Source of the DNA: Albula goreensis
Lineage: Eukaryota > Chordata > Actinopteri > Albuliformes > Albulidae
Direction: 5' to 3'
Assembly (NCBI GenBank): GCA_022829145.1
Contig: CM040746.1
Span: 7,830,684-7,894,683, forward strand
DNA length: 64,000 nucleotides
The notes beneath the pieces are model-generated. The model saw nothing but the letters and a program-made list of their open reading frames with translations, made no database searches and was not told the origin of the DNA. A program made the position numbers and the translations under genes. Shown here in pieces: positions 1-14,200 of this stretch; the stretch's first letter is position 1; the number at the start of each line of letters is the position of its first letter.

Positions 1-2524
1 GCAGATGCTCACCATGCTGTGCCGTCTCGTGGAAAGGTAAAACTAATAACCGAACTGAATGGTCTTACTGTGGGAGAAGTATGTGGGGAGAATTTTTTCT
101 TTACTAAGTAATCATCACAACTGTTTACAGTTCGTTCACTTGTTTACATGCCAACACAAGGACTTAAGACACAATGAGTAACACATTATACTTGTATATC
201 AAACATTTCCAGTAATTCTGCAAAAATACAATTTGACATAATCATCACAATTAGAGCACAGAAAAGTTGATTATCACATTCCAAGAAATACTTCCTGCAT
301 ACTTAGCTAGGGAGAGCATCACTTGTAATGTTAATGTGGTCCTGTGATTTGACAATATCTGAGCCAATGCAGACTCACTTTTTTATTTTTGCTTTTGATT
401 GGTCATGTAATTTATAGTTGACTACAGCAGACCACCTTTTTTCCCAGTGTGGGTAGAGCAAAACGATGACCATGACGATCGTTTTACAGACCTTGGTAAA
501 ATCATTTCTGGATAAAAACCCTTTTCTCAGACAGGCCAGATCGCCCTCAAGCATTTTGCAAGAGATGACTTTTCACCCTGGACTTCATTAGATAAGCTAA
601 CTTTCCTTACCCCGCATGGGACATGTTCTACAGCCCCACTTGTGATTTTATCTTTTGAATTGCACATTGGTTTATTTTAGTTTGTAAACTGTTTCTGGGT
701 TTCCCACTTACACCAGCAGAATCCCTATTATCTGTTCCAGCAAATTTTGGCACAGTCTCTCTATACACAGTCCTTCCATAGAAAGTCCTTCATCTCTTGG
801 CATTTCAACAAAAAGAGCTGCCCCTTCTTCTCCCATACAAGAATATCTTAATGTAGCTTGTAACTCAGCTACTTGGAGCTATCACCAAAACCAGAAGTCT
901 GACAAAAGGTCAATAGCTTGGGGCTCAAAGGGTTTCATGTAAAATAGGGGTTAAAGCACTAAGAGTGTAACCTGAGGGCTGTGTATTCGGTTCCAGGTTG
1001 AGGAAATATAGAGTGAATTGTTTAGTTAAACTTTCAGCTGCATGAATGACTGTTGTGTTAAAAACAGTAAGCTTTAAAAGTGGAAGAGCAGTTTAGAAGA
1101 GCAACCATTAAGTAATTAATTATATTGTAAGGGTAAGGGGGGCAGCAGGATGAGTTATGTTGTCTCTGCAAACATTAGTATCGGCTGGGAAAAGATCAGA
1201 GGACCGTGACCCCACTCAACCCAACCGTTCTTCCTCGGCCCAAATTCTAAGCAGGATCAATGATGTTTTGATTGGATACACTTTTATGGCAGATCTAATA
1301 AGACCCATAAAACTGACTGGAGTGCAGAGGCAAGACTGGCCTATGAACAGGATTGACCTTTAAACTGAGGAAACGTGGTAGACCTGAGGGAGGTCTTCGA
1401 TCTTACACAGCAGCTCCAAAGAAGCTGATGTTCGATGTATGTGACCGTCATTAAAACACATCTTTATGGAAGGTACACTTTCATAAATTACGTGATTATG
1501 ATTACATGAGTAAAAAAATGCCTCCTTTTCAGTGAATGAGGGCAGTGCAGATGGGAATGTCGTTCAAGACCTGTTGCTTAAACCATGGATTGATATACGG
1601 TGCATACAGAGACATATACCCACTCATTCATCATTTATGGAACCATGTTAGACCAGCCTCACCAACAACTTCATCCACACATTAAAATATTTCCCAATCA
1701 CTCCAAAAATAACTGATAACCCGCAGGCAAACAATATGAGTACACAACACTTGTTTGAGACATTAACTCAGGATTACTTTTAACACCTTAAAAACGGAAG
1801 GGGCAGACTCGTGCAAAGGGCACAGAATGACTCACTGTCTTCACCGGCGGTGAATCCACTTGCAGGTATGACGGAGGACATTCTGCATTTATTTGCAAAG
1901 TAAACGTCTCACTCCAACTCTGTGCAAGCTCTATGGACTGTGGTTTGAAAACAGCATCACAGCATTCATAAGAGAGTACAGGTGAGGGAAAAGCAGTACA
2001 TATGTACTATTTTTTAAAACAGTGCTAGATGTACACACCCTTGTATATTCATAATGTCACCTATATAAGCTGCAATTAGATACGTTAGCTGATTTGCAAA
2101 CTGAATGTTTGTGCGGCTGGAGTCACTGATCTCATAATGAGCAGAAATTTTAAAGAGGTTCATAAGAAGAAGCAGAGATTAAGAAACTTGCCATCAGTTT
2201 GGGGGTGAACATTGACATCTGTAAACCATATTACTATGTCTCTGGTGTAAACAGAACTGGGTCAAATCCTTGGTTTACAGTCTTCCTTTAGCATTACAGT
2301 TCAATACTGAAACTGTCACTGACGGTCAGGGTGACTAAACTGTGGTTTCCCAGCAACTATGCTGACGTACTCCATAAAAATGTGCATGAAACTGCTTTCC
2401 TTATTATGAGAGAAAAACAAAATATGTATTCGACAAATGTGCTGAAGCACATCATATCTGGAAAGCGATGTTTGCTGCTTCCATTCAATAATAAAGACTG
2501 AGAACAAGTCCACAGCGTGGTAAC

Positions 2525-3640
2525 TGAGTCATGAAACTTTGAGTCTGAGTCCAGTCTCAAGTCCTCAGTGTTTGAGTCAGAGTCAAAAAGATGAGTCAGT
2601 ACTCAAGTCCATTTCCATATCATCAAGGTGGACTATTCTTGTTTGAGTTCCAAGTCAGACTCTAGTTTGTCCCTACGCTCCAGTCGAGTCCCTGATTGAA
2701 TTGATGGTCACTCACCTTTGCAATAAAATGGTCAGGTGTATAAGCACCTGAATAAGACAGCCACTAATGTATCCATATATGAAGTACAATGACATTTATC
2801 ACTTAATCAAAATTCACAGTCTAAGTTGCCTATTAAATATAGGGGCTTTATGTATATGGAAGGCCTAGCTAACACACAAATTATAATCACACACATTGGT
2901 GTAATAATGTATGACAAAAATAAAATTAAATTACAGTACTCCAGGTTTTAATTTAACTACAAATGTAACTTAATGTCCAAAATGCTATCACAAGGTCTTA
3001 TGCTTCCTGTCTTATTTCTTGTGCATTTATTCAAATGTTGCTAAATTTACATTTTCTGTAGCAATACCTTATTTTTGAATAGCAATTTCCCCTCATCATA
3101 GTGCACCATATGTCCATTGGAAAGGTACCCAACACTGACTCTGCATCAGTTTTGTTTAAAACTCATTTCTCTGGTATTGTTTTGGTTAGCTTGCATGCTT
3201 CAAGTACTTAAAAACATCATGAAGATGGTCTGACTAACAAATGCGATGACAGCTTAACAGAAACATAACTGAGAACTCCATCAACTTTGGTTATCAGTAC
3301 TAAGTCGTCTGCTGTTTTTCCAAAGTTAACATAACTAGCTATTTTAACCGCCTCCATAATGGTTCCCTTGGCAACCTTCACATACACATTGTGACTTTGT
3401 TTACTCACAAGACCCCTGATTGAATTGTGTGCCATAACTGAAAAAGGACTCTAAATCATTTGGCCAAATGCTGAATGCAACAGCTGTTAGCAGCTGTGAA
3501 AAAAGGACCAGACTAGTTTCACAACAGATGCTCAAACATGAATGATCTGAAAAAGAGATAATGGACACCTCTGCGTCATCAACAATCCAGCCCAAGTCTG
3601 AGTCATATGTGCTTGAGTGCAGTCACAAGTCATAAAATTG
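2525..3640. repeat. possible DNA-transposon remnant with GAGTC/CAAGTC subrepeats
   Basis: Words such as GAGTC, CAAGTC and TTGAGTC are dense at 2525-2700 and return at 3590-3640 around a unique-looking middle. Fish elements often carry such subterminal repeats. I could not define terminal inverted repeats or a target-site duplication, so the limits and the family are uncertain. Confidence 0.35.
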
Positions 3641-6600
3641 GCCAAGACATGATTAATACAACACTTGAGTACAACAACATTGCTAAGATTGTTAATATAA
3701 CATTTTGGCATTTTCTGTGTAAGTCCAGGATGACAAGTACGTTTCCATCATTTTTTCTTTTATGACTTGATCGTAACATAGTCCAGATCATTCCCTTTTA
3801 ATAAAAGGAAAACTAAACAAAACTTCAAAACATTAGCAGTTAAACAAAACATTAAATATGCCATCTCCTGTTCAAGCTGTCACTTACAGCCATTGCGGCA
3901 ATCAAAGTTAAAGTGTTAGAGACAAATTGGTAGCACATGCTCACCTACTTGGCTGACCGTTGTTTCCTCTAACACTAACCCTTGAAAAATGATCACAGTT
4001 TCTATTCTTACAAGACTGCTAGAGGGAATACAGGCCCGACAAATACATCAACAATTGTGACAAATTTGTCGCTGACACAATGAGTATTTTATATGAAATG
4101 TATACAAAATAGAGTTGCATTGTTCTGATATTCTTTGTCCAGCTGTGCGTTTACAAACTGAATGACACTCCATGTTTCAGGGTGTAGTGGCATTATTTTG
4201 GGTTAAATAAATACCGTTAATAAAATAAACCTGCAAAATTATGTGTACAAATATCATTATGTTTCACAATCCACATAAATGTTTTGTGACTAGCTAGCTG
4301 CTTTGCTCCTAGCTGATCAGTGTAACCCTGGTCTACTAGCGTTAGCTGCTTCCCTGCTTTGAGGCAGACCCTCAGCCTGCCTGTCTGACCCCAGAGTTAG
4401 CTAACTAATCACCAAGAAGAGGGTTTTGAGTGCAAACGAAAATATCAATGAAAAGTTTACTGTGTCCTCCAAAATGTTGTTAAAAGGCATATAAGCAGTG
4501 TGATTAGATATGGAATAACTAAACACAATATAAAATATTATCATACAATATGGTAAAAACATTTTTAAAAAATAACAACAATAGCAACAATATATCTTAT
4601 AAATTATGATAACATAAAAATTTGGTAAACTTTTTTTTTTTGAGGTAACAGAAAATCTGATGAAAGGACAAAAGTGCCGAAGAATGCAAACGGTAGTACA
4701 AAACAGTGGAAGAATACAAACAGAGGTGAAAAAGCAGTGAGTGGAGTGGAAGGCGACTGATGTGAATTGTACTGTTACTGGTTTGCAGTGTTTTACAGGT
4801 TAATTTATTAATAGCATTGACTTGATCCTCTGTGTTATTTCCCTCATAATATCAAAGTATATTAATGTAGTCATGTACAGCTGGCATTGAGATTTTTGCT
4901 GCAGAGGAGCTTGTTCTTTAAGGACAAAAAAAAGCATTCCAAAAAAGTTATGCAATAAGTAAATGTAGTAAGTTATACTTGACTCATTTTTGTATGTGTA
5001 AACATCTGTCCGTAGGAACACGTTCAAAATCCTTTCTTATTGGCACTACCTTGCTGCCGTGGTCTGCATTGATGTTCGGTTATGTCACTGTTGAGGTAGG
5101 CACTGGCAACTTAGAAGTTATTTTCTACATAAACATCACTCCACAAGATCGGCCTCTAGTCCAACAAAATAAATGTACTTGGCACAGTTAAACAGAGAGC
5201 AGTTTGTTCTCGTTATAATGTTCTGTATAATTTGCTCTGTTAAAACCTAGTGTTGATCTAAACACTGATATCACACACTGACAAAATACATATGCAGATT
5301 CAAGCCCGCTGTGCTCTGCCTGGTTGTACACTACGCCCACGAGATTCGCCTCTCAAGTTCAGATCGATGCATTTCAGCTGGAAATTACCATAGAAGGTGT
5401 TCAACTCTTGATGCAAGAGCTCCAAAGTATTCATACTGTCATTGATGAGGTCACAATAGAGGTACTGTCCATGATTTTATGATTTAAAACATGAAAGAGA
5501 GCATGTTTCTCTTTGAAAAATTCTATCATGGGACATTATAAGGGGACAAGTCAATGTTTTGCCAGCCACATGTCAAACTGAGCTGCAATTACAATTGTCA
5601 CCCTCCCAGTGATTGAGCTTCACACTCATGGGCCAAAACACCTCACCCAGGAACATCGGCCTAAGCAGACACATGACCTTAAGCTTGTACCATAACATTT
5701 TTGGACATATGTGAATCAATTCAGTTAAGCATCATGTTTTTTTTGTTTGTTTTTTTTTTCACATTTATGGAGTAGACTGAGTAGACACATGCACTGCTCA
5801 GAAATACCACAAACTACACTTTTCACTAAGCACAAACTTAAGCTAAAAAAGACATTTTAATCATAGTTTTAATGATACAAAAAGTAAAAATATCTGAAGT
5901 ACAAAAAAAAAAAACAGTTGCGGTGATTGCAAACATACCATTCCTGTTAATAGTTTTTTATAAAAGCATATTTCAAATGGGTTTTTACTGTTTCATTACT
6001 TCACATCACATACTGAATGCCCTTTGGTGTGGAAAATAGTCACTAGTTCACTGGCAGTAGCATGTACTTAAACTGGAATATTCTGAATATATATGTCCAG
6101 ATGGCACAGCAGTAAGGCACAGTCAATAATAAACAGAATGCGTATTGTTTGAAGCCATTCAGGTGAAATGCCCTCCAGAAGGGTAAAGCAACAGTGTCTT
6201 AGCTAGGAACTGAGCCTTAAGTTAAAGACCAGCTTCCAACACATTATCCTACACTGCTGCCCTGCTTTAAAACGGAATAGTGTTCTCTGCTTTTGTTTCA
6301 CTTTCCAAAGTCATATTGACAATAGGGGGCCCTAATCAAACAGCTACATTTTATTACAATTTTTTTGTAGCTAATATTGAAAGCTGACATTCCAGCACAC
6401 AAGACATTTCTACCTGAATGGGAAAAATATTTGCTCCTCGCTGGGTTTAAAAGCCCTGAACTGATTTCACATAAAAGAACTAAAACAGTCTTCATTCAAT
6501 AAAGTCTTCAGTGTGGGTTTATATGCTTTCAAACTCTCATTTACAATAATCAAGGTCTCAAGTTTAAAAGAAAAATGTCCTTGTGTTTGCCCTCTGGCTC

Positions 6601-7505
6601 CATTGTCATAATTTGTGTTATGAAACATTGGTAATGCACTTTAGATGAGACAGTTTAAGCCAGCCATAATCTCTCAGGGGGGAAACATGGGTAAAGAAGG
6701 GGGGGGCAGACCCCAGACCCTGGTGAGAGCTGGTGCACCAGTCTCTTAACTCTAATTCCACATAAAATGTCTGTTTATTTATCACACCAGGCTGTACTAC
6801 CATGCCATGATACAGAGCAGATGGCAAGCCTTTCCATCCAATGGGAATTTAAGTGAAGTCCGGGAATGTCACTTGCTATAAACAAAAGATAGCGAAAGAC
6901 CTCATTTCCTTTTCCGAGCACAGAGACCCCGACTGCAAGTGCCAGAAAAGTGTTATTCCCATGCAGTCTTCCCAGAGGGCTCGTTTCACATTTAGCTAGG
7001 GGTGAGCTTGCTGAGGGGGTGGGGGTGTAGGGTTAGGAGTGTGGAGCAGAGGACACCCTATAGATAATCCAGGAAAGATCAAGGGGAACTTCCCCCTTCC
7101 TACACCCAGGGACTTTCCAAAAAGTGTGAAACGAAGGGCACAGAGACAAAACACCCTTCGATCTCTCTTTCCTGGAATGATTTTCTTCACATCTTTTTAA
7201 AAAAAACTTTTACGCCCATAAAAAATAGCTGCCTGTTTGTCAGCAGGCACAGGTTTGTCAATAAGAGGTGAAGTACCTGTTGAACAGCTGCGAATCTGCA
7301 GGTTTTGCTGTCTTACATGCGAGGAGACAATTACCAGCTTCTCTGACATAAGAGGTCTGGGCAGTGAACCGCATGACAATTTTCCGCGTCTAATAGTTGT
7401 TTAACCACAACGGACAAAGGCATTTACCGGACTGCAGGCTGTTCTATTTCCTTTCCAACTCTCCAAATTGAAAAAGCAAAGGTAGACGGAGGGAGTTGAG
7501 CATGA

Positions 7506-7510
<5 letters not shown>

Positions 7511-7534
<24 letters not shown>
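7511..7534. repeat. GA dinucleotide repeat
   Basis: A perfect GAGA run of about 24 bases, 270 bases 3' of the proximal pde1a first exon in the gene's sense. Confidence 0.92.
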
Positions 7535-7536
<2 letters not shown>

Positions 7537-7707
7537 GAACAGACCTCCTGGGATTTCAAATCAAGGTTTGTAGAGTGGGTTCTAGTTAGCATTACATAAA
7601 GTTGTGCAAGCAGTCACCTCCACCCTAAACAGTCCTGACCTGCCATGCCTTCCTCTCTCTCGCAGACACAAACACGTGCAGTCGCACTTGACCCGATCCC
7701 ACCCCGC

Positions 7708-7735
<28 letters not shown>
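7708..7735. repeat. CA dinucleotide repeat
   Basis: A perfect CACA run of about 28 bases, starting about 70 bases past the pde1a donor at 7806 in the gene's sense. Confidence 0.93.
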
Positions 7736-7741
<6 letters not shown>

Positions 7742-7806
7742 CACACATGTACAGGTGAGAGTCATAAAAAGGTCAGCGGGTTACCCCCGTCTCAGGTTCC
7801 TCTTAC

Positions 7807-7859
7807 CTGAAGATAGGCCGTTGGAGAACTTTCCTCCTGATAGTGACATTCTCCTCCAT
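7807..7859 (-). CDS. pde1a: pde1a alternative first coding exon, PDE1A2-type N-terminus
   Basis: On the minus strand, ATG at 7859 opens 17 codons plus 2 bases reading MEENVTIRRKVLQRPIF and then AG, followed at once by a GTAAGA donor. The mammalian PDE1A2 N-terminus reads MDDHVTIRKKHLQRPIFR and then joins LRCLVKQLE, so both peptide and exon end match. The start has A at -3 and G at +4. The family hydrolyses cAMP and cGMP under Ca2+/calmodulin control in the cytosol, and this N-terminal segment sets calmodulin affinity. The phase-2 end equals that of the distal exon at 22628, as expected for interchangeable first exons. The next exon is outside the window. The identification rests on a short peptide, but the match is specific. 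Confidence 0.88.
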
Positions 7860-8290
7860 TTAAGATCCCGAGTCCAGATCCAATGGGCTGAATCTCACAG
7901 TGTGGCTGCTGTTGAAAGCACTGTGAGCATGGAGGCTGGTCCTGCCCCCCCCCCCAACCCCCCCTCTGACACAGCTTAGAGAGAGGCCATAGAGGCCACC
8001 TCACAGACCAGTACTCCAGCACCGCCAGGGGAGCAGAGACAGGGGGCTTTCTCGCTCTTCAGTAGTGACTGTTCTTTTGCTCCTCCAGGCACGAAGCTAC
8101 AGTCTTCCCGCGACCTCACTAGCCACGTGGACCGGGCGTCCCGCAACAAAACAGAGAGGCTCCCGGGTGCCTCCCTCCTACCGCTGTTATCTCGTGGCTC
8201 CAAAATAGAGAAAAGTTTCTGTGCCAACCTTAAGCCGTCCCATGTGTGAGCGTTTTTTCCACCTCTCTCTTTTTTGGGGGGTTTCTCTGT
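7860..8290 (-). promoter_or_regulatory. pde1a: probable 5' UTR and promoter of the proximal pde1a transcript
   Basis: The bases upstream of the ATG at 7859 are GC-richer than the flanks, with CpG-containing stretches at 8090-8180. No in-frame start precedes the ATG, and no clear TATA box is seen. An 83-codon minus-strand frame at 7976-8227 has no family resemblance and is best read as untranslated leader or chance. The exact transcription start cannot be placed from sequence alone. Confidence 0.45.
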
Positions 8291-11200
8291 TCAGAGAATA
8301 ATGAAGACGGATAGGGCCGGTTGGAAGGGCCGACCCTACGTCAGATGAGCGGTAATTATTTCACAATCTGGCTTTCATTCAGTGTTGCTGATGTGTGGAT
8401 GAAGCAATGAGTGTGTAGAGCAGGGCTTGTCAGCTCTGGCAGCCAGCAGAAAGAGCGCCCAGGGATATTAATCAACAGGAGATTTAAGTGTCTAAGTCAC
8501 ACAAAGCTCGAGCCTGCGTTTCACACCCAGCCTCGAGGGACCTCTATAAACACATTACTCCCTTACAAACAATCAACAAGGTCAATCCCATCAATGGGAA
8601 AGAAACACTCTTGGCCCATCTCCAGAATTTGAACAAGACAAAATTTTCAAGTACTTAAATGGTTCTCAGTGACAAATGACTATCACAGATTATCTACTGA
8701 ATGAAAATTATAAAGTCAAACTAAAAAATAATCACAGCATATTTACATACAGCCTCAACAACTATCTGAGCTGTAAGTAGGTTGTTGAATTGTTGGTGTG
8801 TGACGAAAAATGTTGATGCAACTATACTCAGACCACACTCAAGTGTTGATACCACTATACTCAGGATACAGCCATACCCAGGAGTCTGGATTCCTGTGAC
8901 TCTTGTTTGTTTTACATTTGAGATTTGAAATAATGACTGCATATCAGTCCAGACCTGAATAGAACTGTACTTCATCAGTTCAGTTTTATCAGTTCTAGGT
9001 CTGGCAGCCTGCTCTGTGTATGCAATTTATGCTCAATAATTAGACTTTATTGAGCACTGACCACTCATGGTGTATAGCCATTTTTTCCCGGTGCTTTTGT
9101 TAGCTCTATAAGGGTTAAAGCATGGGACAACATCTTAACTTTAAACAAATACCTTCAATGTAATCTATATAACAGCTTTGCTAGGGCAACATACACCAAA
9201 CACACACATTTCCCATCGAGCCAGACTGGTAACAACTTAATCAAAATTGATTAATTGAGAACAGAAATTAAGATCATCATGCACTCGTTTTCACTGGGTG
9301 AAAGGAGTGAGAATGTTGTTGTAGTCTTTAACAATGTCCTGTGCAATCCATGGACTGGAATTCCTCTCTAATCTGGCACACTTCCTCCAATTCAGACTAT
9401 CCACGGTCATTTTGTTTTTCAGGACCTGCATCAATCAGTCAAAGGCCCCATAATGCAGACACTCATTACAAAGCAAAACAGAGAAAAAAACACAGTATTT
9501 AGGTCTCGGATAATTGGGCCATTGTCGTATCAGGCAAATCGCAGTGATCTCATTGGCTGATCAGCCATGAAGAATGTGCTGTAATGCTGGGTAATCATCA
9601 CCCGGTGAAATACCAGAGCCGATGGGGAAAGCTTACGTAACCTTTGGCGTAATAATGCCCACATTCACCTCCTGCTGCGTGCGTCTCTCCTCTACCTACT
9701 CGGGGAGCTTGGCCAGCCCACCTAGACTGTGGCCAGCAGTAAAGTGAAGTCACCGCTTCATTTGTCCCCCACAAACCCACGGTCCGTAAAACAGGCGGAA
9801 GTGGAAATCAATAGCGATTCGCTGAGACCCTCCCTGGGGAGTCTGTGCTGTATTTATCCAGTTGTCTGCGTGCAAAGAAGTAGTTGCCATTTTCACTGTT
9901 CATTGTCTGAGGAAGCGTGCCGTGTACTAGAACATGAGCAGTGACAGACAGCCACACTTTGGGCCCGGGCCAGCAGCATATTGGTATTGGCTGAGCAGCA
10001 CAGAATCTCAGGCTATATTTGGATGCCATTCTAATTGTTCTACCATGTGTGTTCCCAGTGTTTTTCAGCACATACATACCCTCCATTGCTTGTTTTTGTG
10101 CTAGTCTTGGACATATCCAAACTGTGCAGCTAATTTAAAGGGAAAATAAACACAATGATTGCAACATCTTTTGAAAGTAAATGTAGCAAGAACACAAAAG
10201 CAATGGTAACCAAAATAATGGCATCGCTGTTATTTCCACGCTAGCAGTGCATTTCCTGCTCAGACGTTTGGTCCACAAGCATAGCCTGGGATCTACTGTA
10301 TCTTAAACTCACCTGGAAATCTAACCTGCAATTTGCTTCCCCTCACTGTCAGCCCAACACTTTAATATAACAAGCGTTTCCATGACAAATAATGTTGTCT
10401 GAAATGAGGAAATCATCAGATTTTGAAATTGCCTGCTGCGGTGTGCCAATTAAAAATCATGTGAACAAAGAAAGCCGGCGATTTAAAAAAATGTAAACAT
10501 TTGTGGTGGTGGAACACGGGAGTCATTAGCACGTTAATGGTAATACGTTGGTAATCAGCCCGTTTACATTATAATAAGACAGAAGACTTGAAAGCACTCC
10601 AGAGATGTGAGTCATCTTTACAGAGGATGCTGAACGCGGTCTCACTCCCTCCGCTCGGGCGCTAGGGCTTTCTCACCAACTGTGCCGTTAATGCAGTAAC
10701 GCAGGCAACAGAAACTCATAAAAATGAGCGATGAGAAAGCTAACCCGCCTAAACTCGGCTCTTAATGCTGGGGCTACGACCGATGTAACCGAGCTCCATA
10801 AACCGGATTGGTATTTACAGCAGAAATACAGGAAATACATCAAAATATTACCTTGAAATTTCTAGTTGGTTTCATCCTGCTGTATATTGCTTTTGAATGA
10901 ACAAGGTCAGTTATCTGTACAATCCAATTAATTAGTAACTCAGGTGATCCCATTGACGTCTCTTTGGTGTCTTGTGTGAAAATGGACTCAAATTGGAGAT
11001 GATATAATAAGAGTTCAATTTAGTGGTATTAATTGAATCATTTTAGTAACACTTCAGGTTAGTCTAACCCATAATAGCAGATCAGATGACCCGATCTTTT
11101 TGTTGTCAGTCACCATAATCTGTGAATATAATAATAGCCTTACATACAATTGATATGAATTATTCTGACAATTCCTTGTCTATCACAATCAGCATGACTA

Positions 11201-14200
11201 TAAGTATCTCCTGTGTCCCCCTAAATAGGAATATCGTCTGCGACTGCCTCGTACAATTGCATTTCATGCCTTTTTTTGTTGTCCACAAGCCTACTTGCTA
11301 ATCACCTAAAGTAGTTATAAGCTTCCAAGGGAATATAAATAGCATACTGGTAACAGAATAAACGTTACACTTCAGAAGGGAAATTATTTCACTTGGACTA
11401 ACATAGACCTTTCACATCCATACTACTTGCAGAACCAGTTGATACTACTACTACTACTACTACTGCAACTGCTACTTCTAGCACTGCTGCTATTGCTACC
11501 TGTGCAGTGCTAGTACAACTCCAGAGGTGGAGCAAAAATGCCCTGGAGAGAGAGCTGCTCTCCATGTAATTTTGAAGTGATTCAAAAGATTAGCAACAAA
11601 GTCAGAGTCGTTGATTAAAATCTTGCCTACCAATGTCATTGTTTAAAGTCTAATTTCAGCAAGAATTATGCTCTGGTTATTTATAGAGATTTAATCAATG
11701 CCTGAAGGCCATCAATGTGAATGGGGAAGCCTCCTCGGATAATTCTTCATGTACCTTCATCTGATGCCACGAGCTGCAGTCTTTAGTCCAGCTCAGTAAC
11801 TGGGCTGGTCTCAGTGTTGCCCATGAAGGGTGAGATATGGCTGGCATGCTGATTGTGTCTCCGATGCATTCACCAAGTGTTTTTTCACTTGGGTTCCCCT
11901 GAATATCATCTACTTGTTTCTTATTTTTTTTAAGTTGAAGTACCATGCGTTGCATCTTGCTAATGCACCTACTCTGCCTTTCTTAGTCAAGCACTGTCGA
12001 AGTGTGGTCAATGTTGACAAACTCCATATTATAGACTTCATTTCCCATAATTCTCACAAGCAAATTGAAAACAGCAATGGGGTCATTCATGGACATGTGA
12101 CATGTGTATGGAAAACCCCCTGTCCGCATTGGGCACAAAAAATGACGGCTGGATGGACACCATAATCAGACATCTGGTCCGGGTCCACTTTTATGTCATT
12201 CACGTCTGAATGGACCCCATGGACATCCATCCACATATTTTTTATTTGGCAACTATGAATGGGCCTTAAGTAAGCTTGACCCGGAGAGAAAATATAACAC
12301 TGACAGCTGTGCACCTTTATGCCAATGAAAGTAAAAATTCCTCTGTGGAAAAGTGACAAGATCATTTTCATGAACCATACTCCACCAGTCATGCCAAATT
12401 AGCATCAGGTAACTTCAGAGCCTGTTAGAGTGTGCATAAAAACTGGCTGTATCACGGTTTGACATGCTGCTATTTAGCGGCTAGCCTTTTATTATTTTTC
12501 CTGAAATTGGCTTCCTCTTTCAACTGTCAACAGAGACTGTTTTTCTGACATTTACATTTTCTCTGAAGAGCTGGTGGGTCTGCTCTACCTCTTGTTGTCA
12601 GGATTGGGAGAAAACGCTCCACTGACTATGTTTGGTGCTATTTTTAAGATGATGTCATGGAAAATGAAGATAAAAAAGTCTTTAACAATTGCCTTCTGCA
12701 GCCCCGCACTTAATCTTTATTAAATATCTCTGAGACTCTGAGTGGGGTTTTTAAAGTGCATCTGTGCTTTTGTCTGTGAGAACAATGACACCTTACACTG
12801 TTCAGTGCACCTCCCCCTTGCTTCACACGGACAATGAGTTAGCGATTATCCACAAGTTGTTTAGAAAAATCTATGTACTTCCATACAAGACTAATCATAG
12901 TTTCTTGGTGAGGGTGAAGCATATGTTTTGATTATATTTTTTTTAAACTATTTTAAGCATGCATAGTTTTATGCATTGTAAGATGTGTTACCATACCAAG
13001 CATTCAGTATAGATAGATTCAGTTGAAATGACATACACTGTTTGTAGATGTGATTCCATTCAAAAGGTCTATATAAAGATCACAGCAGTGTTTCCAGTGT
13101 TCTTTGTAACGGTACTTACAGAACATATATGCTGTAATGGCTTCACTGCTGTTGGATCCTGCAAGGAACTGGAATATACGGCAGTGTATTTTAAGATATG
13201 GACTTTCTGGAAAATATAATCGTAAATACTTTTCACAGTAAAGTCTTTTTTAAAAATACACCTCAGTATCTGAAACCTGTACGAAAGTCATTGCGAAGCA
13301 TTGCGATATCTTGATATCTATTTGCAATACCCTGATATTAACGTGTATCTCATTTAAATATGTTCAGATCTGTTCTGCTCTGTAGCCTTTCAAAATAGGC
13401 TTTACACATTACCTATGCTGTTCAAGTATAAGTTGTTACTGATTTCCTATGGGCAGAAGTGACACATATATTGCCCCAGTCCCATAAAGTGCATAATGAA
13501 ATCAAGTTTTGAATCTTCTCCCAAATCATTTCACTTCACAGACCCCCGAGTCAATTGTAGATTGAATGTAGGACAATGGTAATTGCTTTGCTACTCTTTC
13601 ATTTTCAGGGCAGATTTGTTCAGTGCTCAACAGCTGCTCTGGGGGAATGAAGAAGCAGGCAGCTCAACAGGAGCTAACACCAGAAATGCGGTAGAACAAG
13701 CGATAAAAACCTGAAATGGAAACCAGCAGAAAGCCACTGATCGCTACACAGACAGTTAATATGTGGTGCGATACAACACTATTTACTTCATTTTGCCATC
13801 TTCAGAGAGATAAATGGGGTCCTAATTGCGTGTTGTATTTATCGCCTGGCCGTGGGGGTTTAATGTTGCAGATCTGGGCTGTGTCGCTCTGTGCTCCTCT
13901 GGGTTGCCAAGTCCAGGCGCTGGCTCCTCTCCAGGAGATTGTACACCTGCCAGCAGAAGACAATAACCAGCAGCCCGCGCACAGACTAACATCTACCTTT
14001 TATTGTCAACCTTTCATTACTGCAGCGACAGCTGGCCTTCAGCAAAAATGGCAGGAAAAGTCATAATAAAGAGACCTGCGAGATAAAAATCACTTTCAGC
14101 GGTGCTCTGGAATCTAACAGAGGGAACTGCACAGCCCTCTGATGTTGAGAAATACTCCCCCTCTCAAGGAGAAACATGCCCAACTTGCTCTCTGCTGTTG

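Larger units (their letters stand above)
1..7806 (-). other. pde1a: pde1a intron sequence downstream of the proximal alternative first exon
   Basis: This stretch lies 3' (in minus-strand sense) of the donor that ends the PDE1A2-type first exon. I found no copy here of the next family exon, which in PDE1A encodes the segment beginning LRCLVKQLERG, so the shared exons should lie beyond the left edge. The interval is AT-rich and contains a stretch rich in GAGTC/CAAGTC words (2525-3640), a possible degraded tRNA-SINE around 935-1065, a purine run (7511-7534) and a CA run (7708-7735). A GT donor-like site near position 36 on the plus strand is not supported by a recognisable peptide. Confidence 0.6.

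Noticed and set aside
1-36. Plus-strand exon end before GTAAAA at the left edge
   Set aside because: None of the three reading frames gives a peptide I recognise, and it would be antisense to pde1a.
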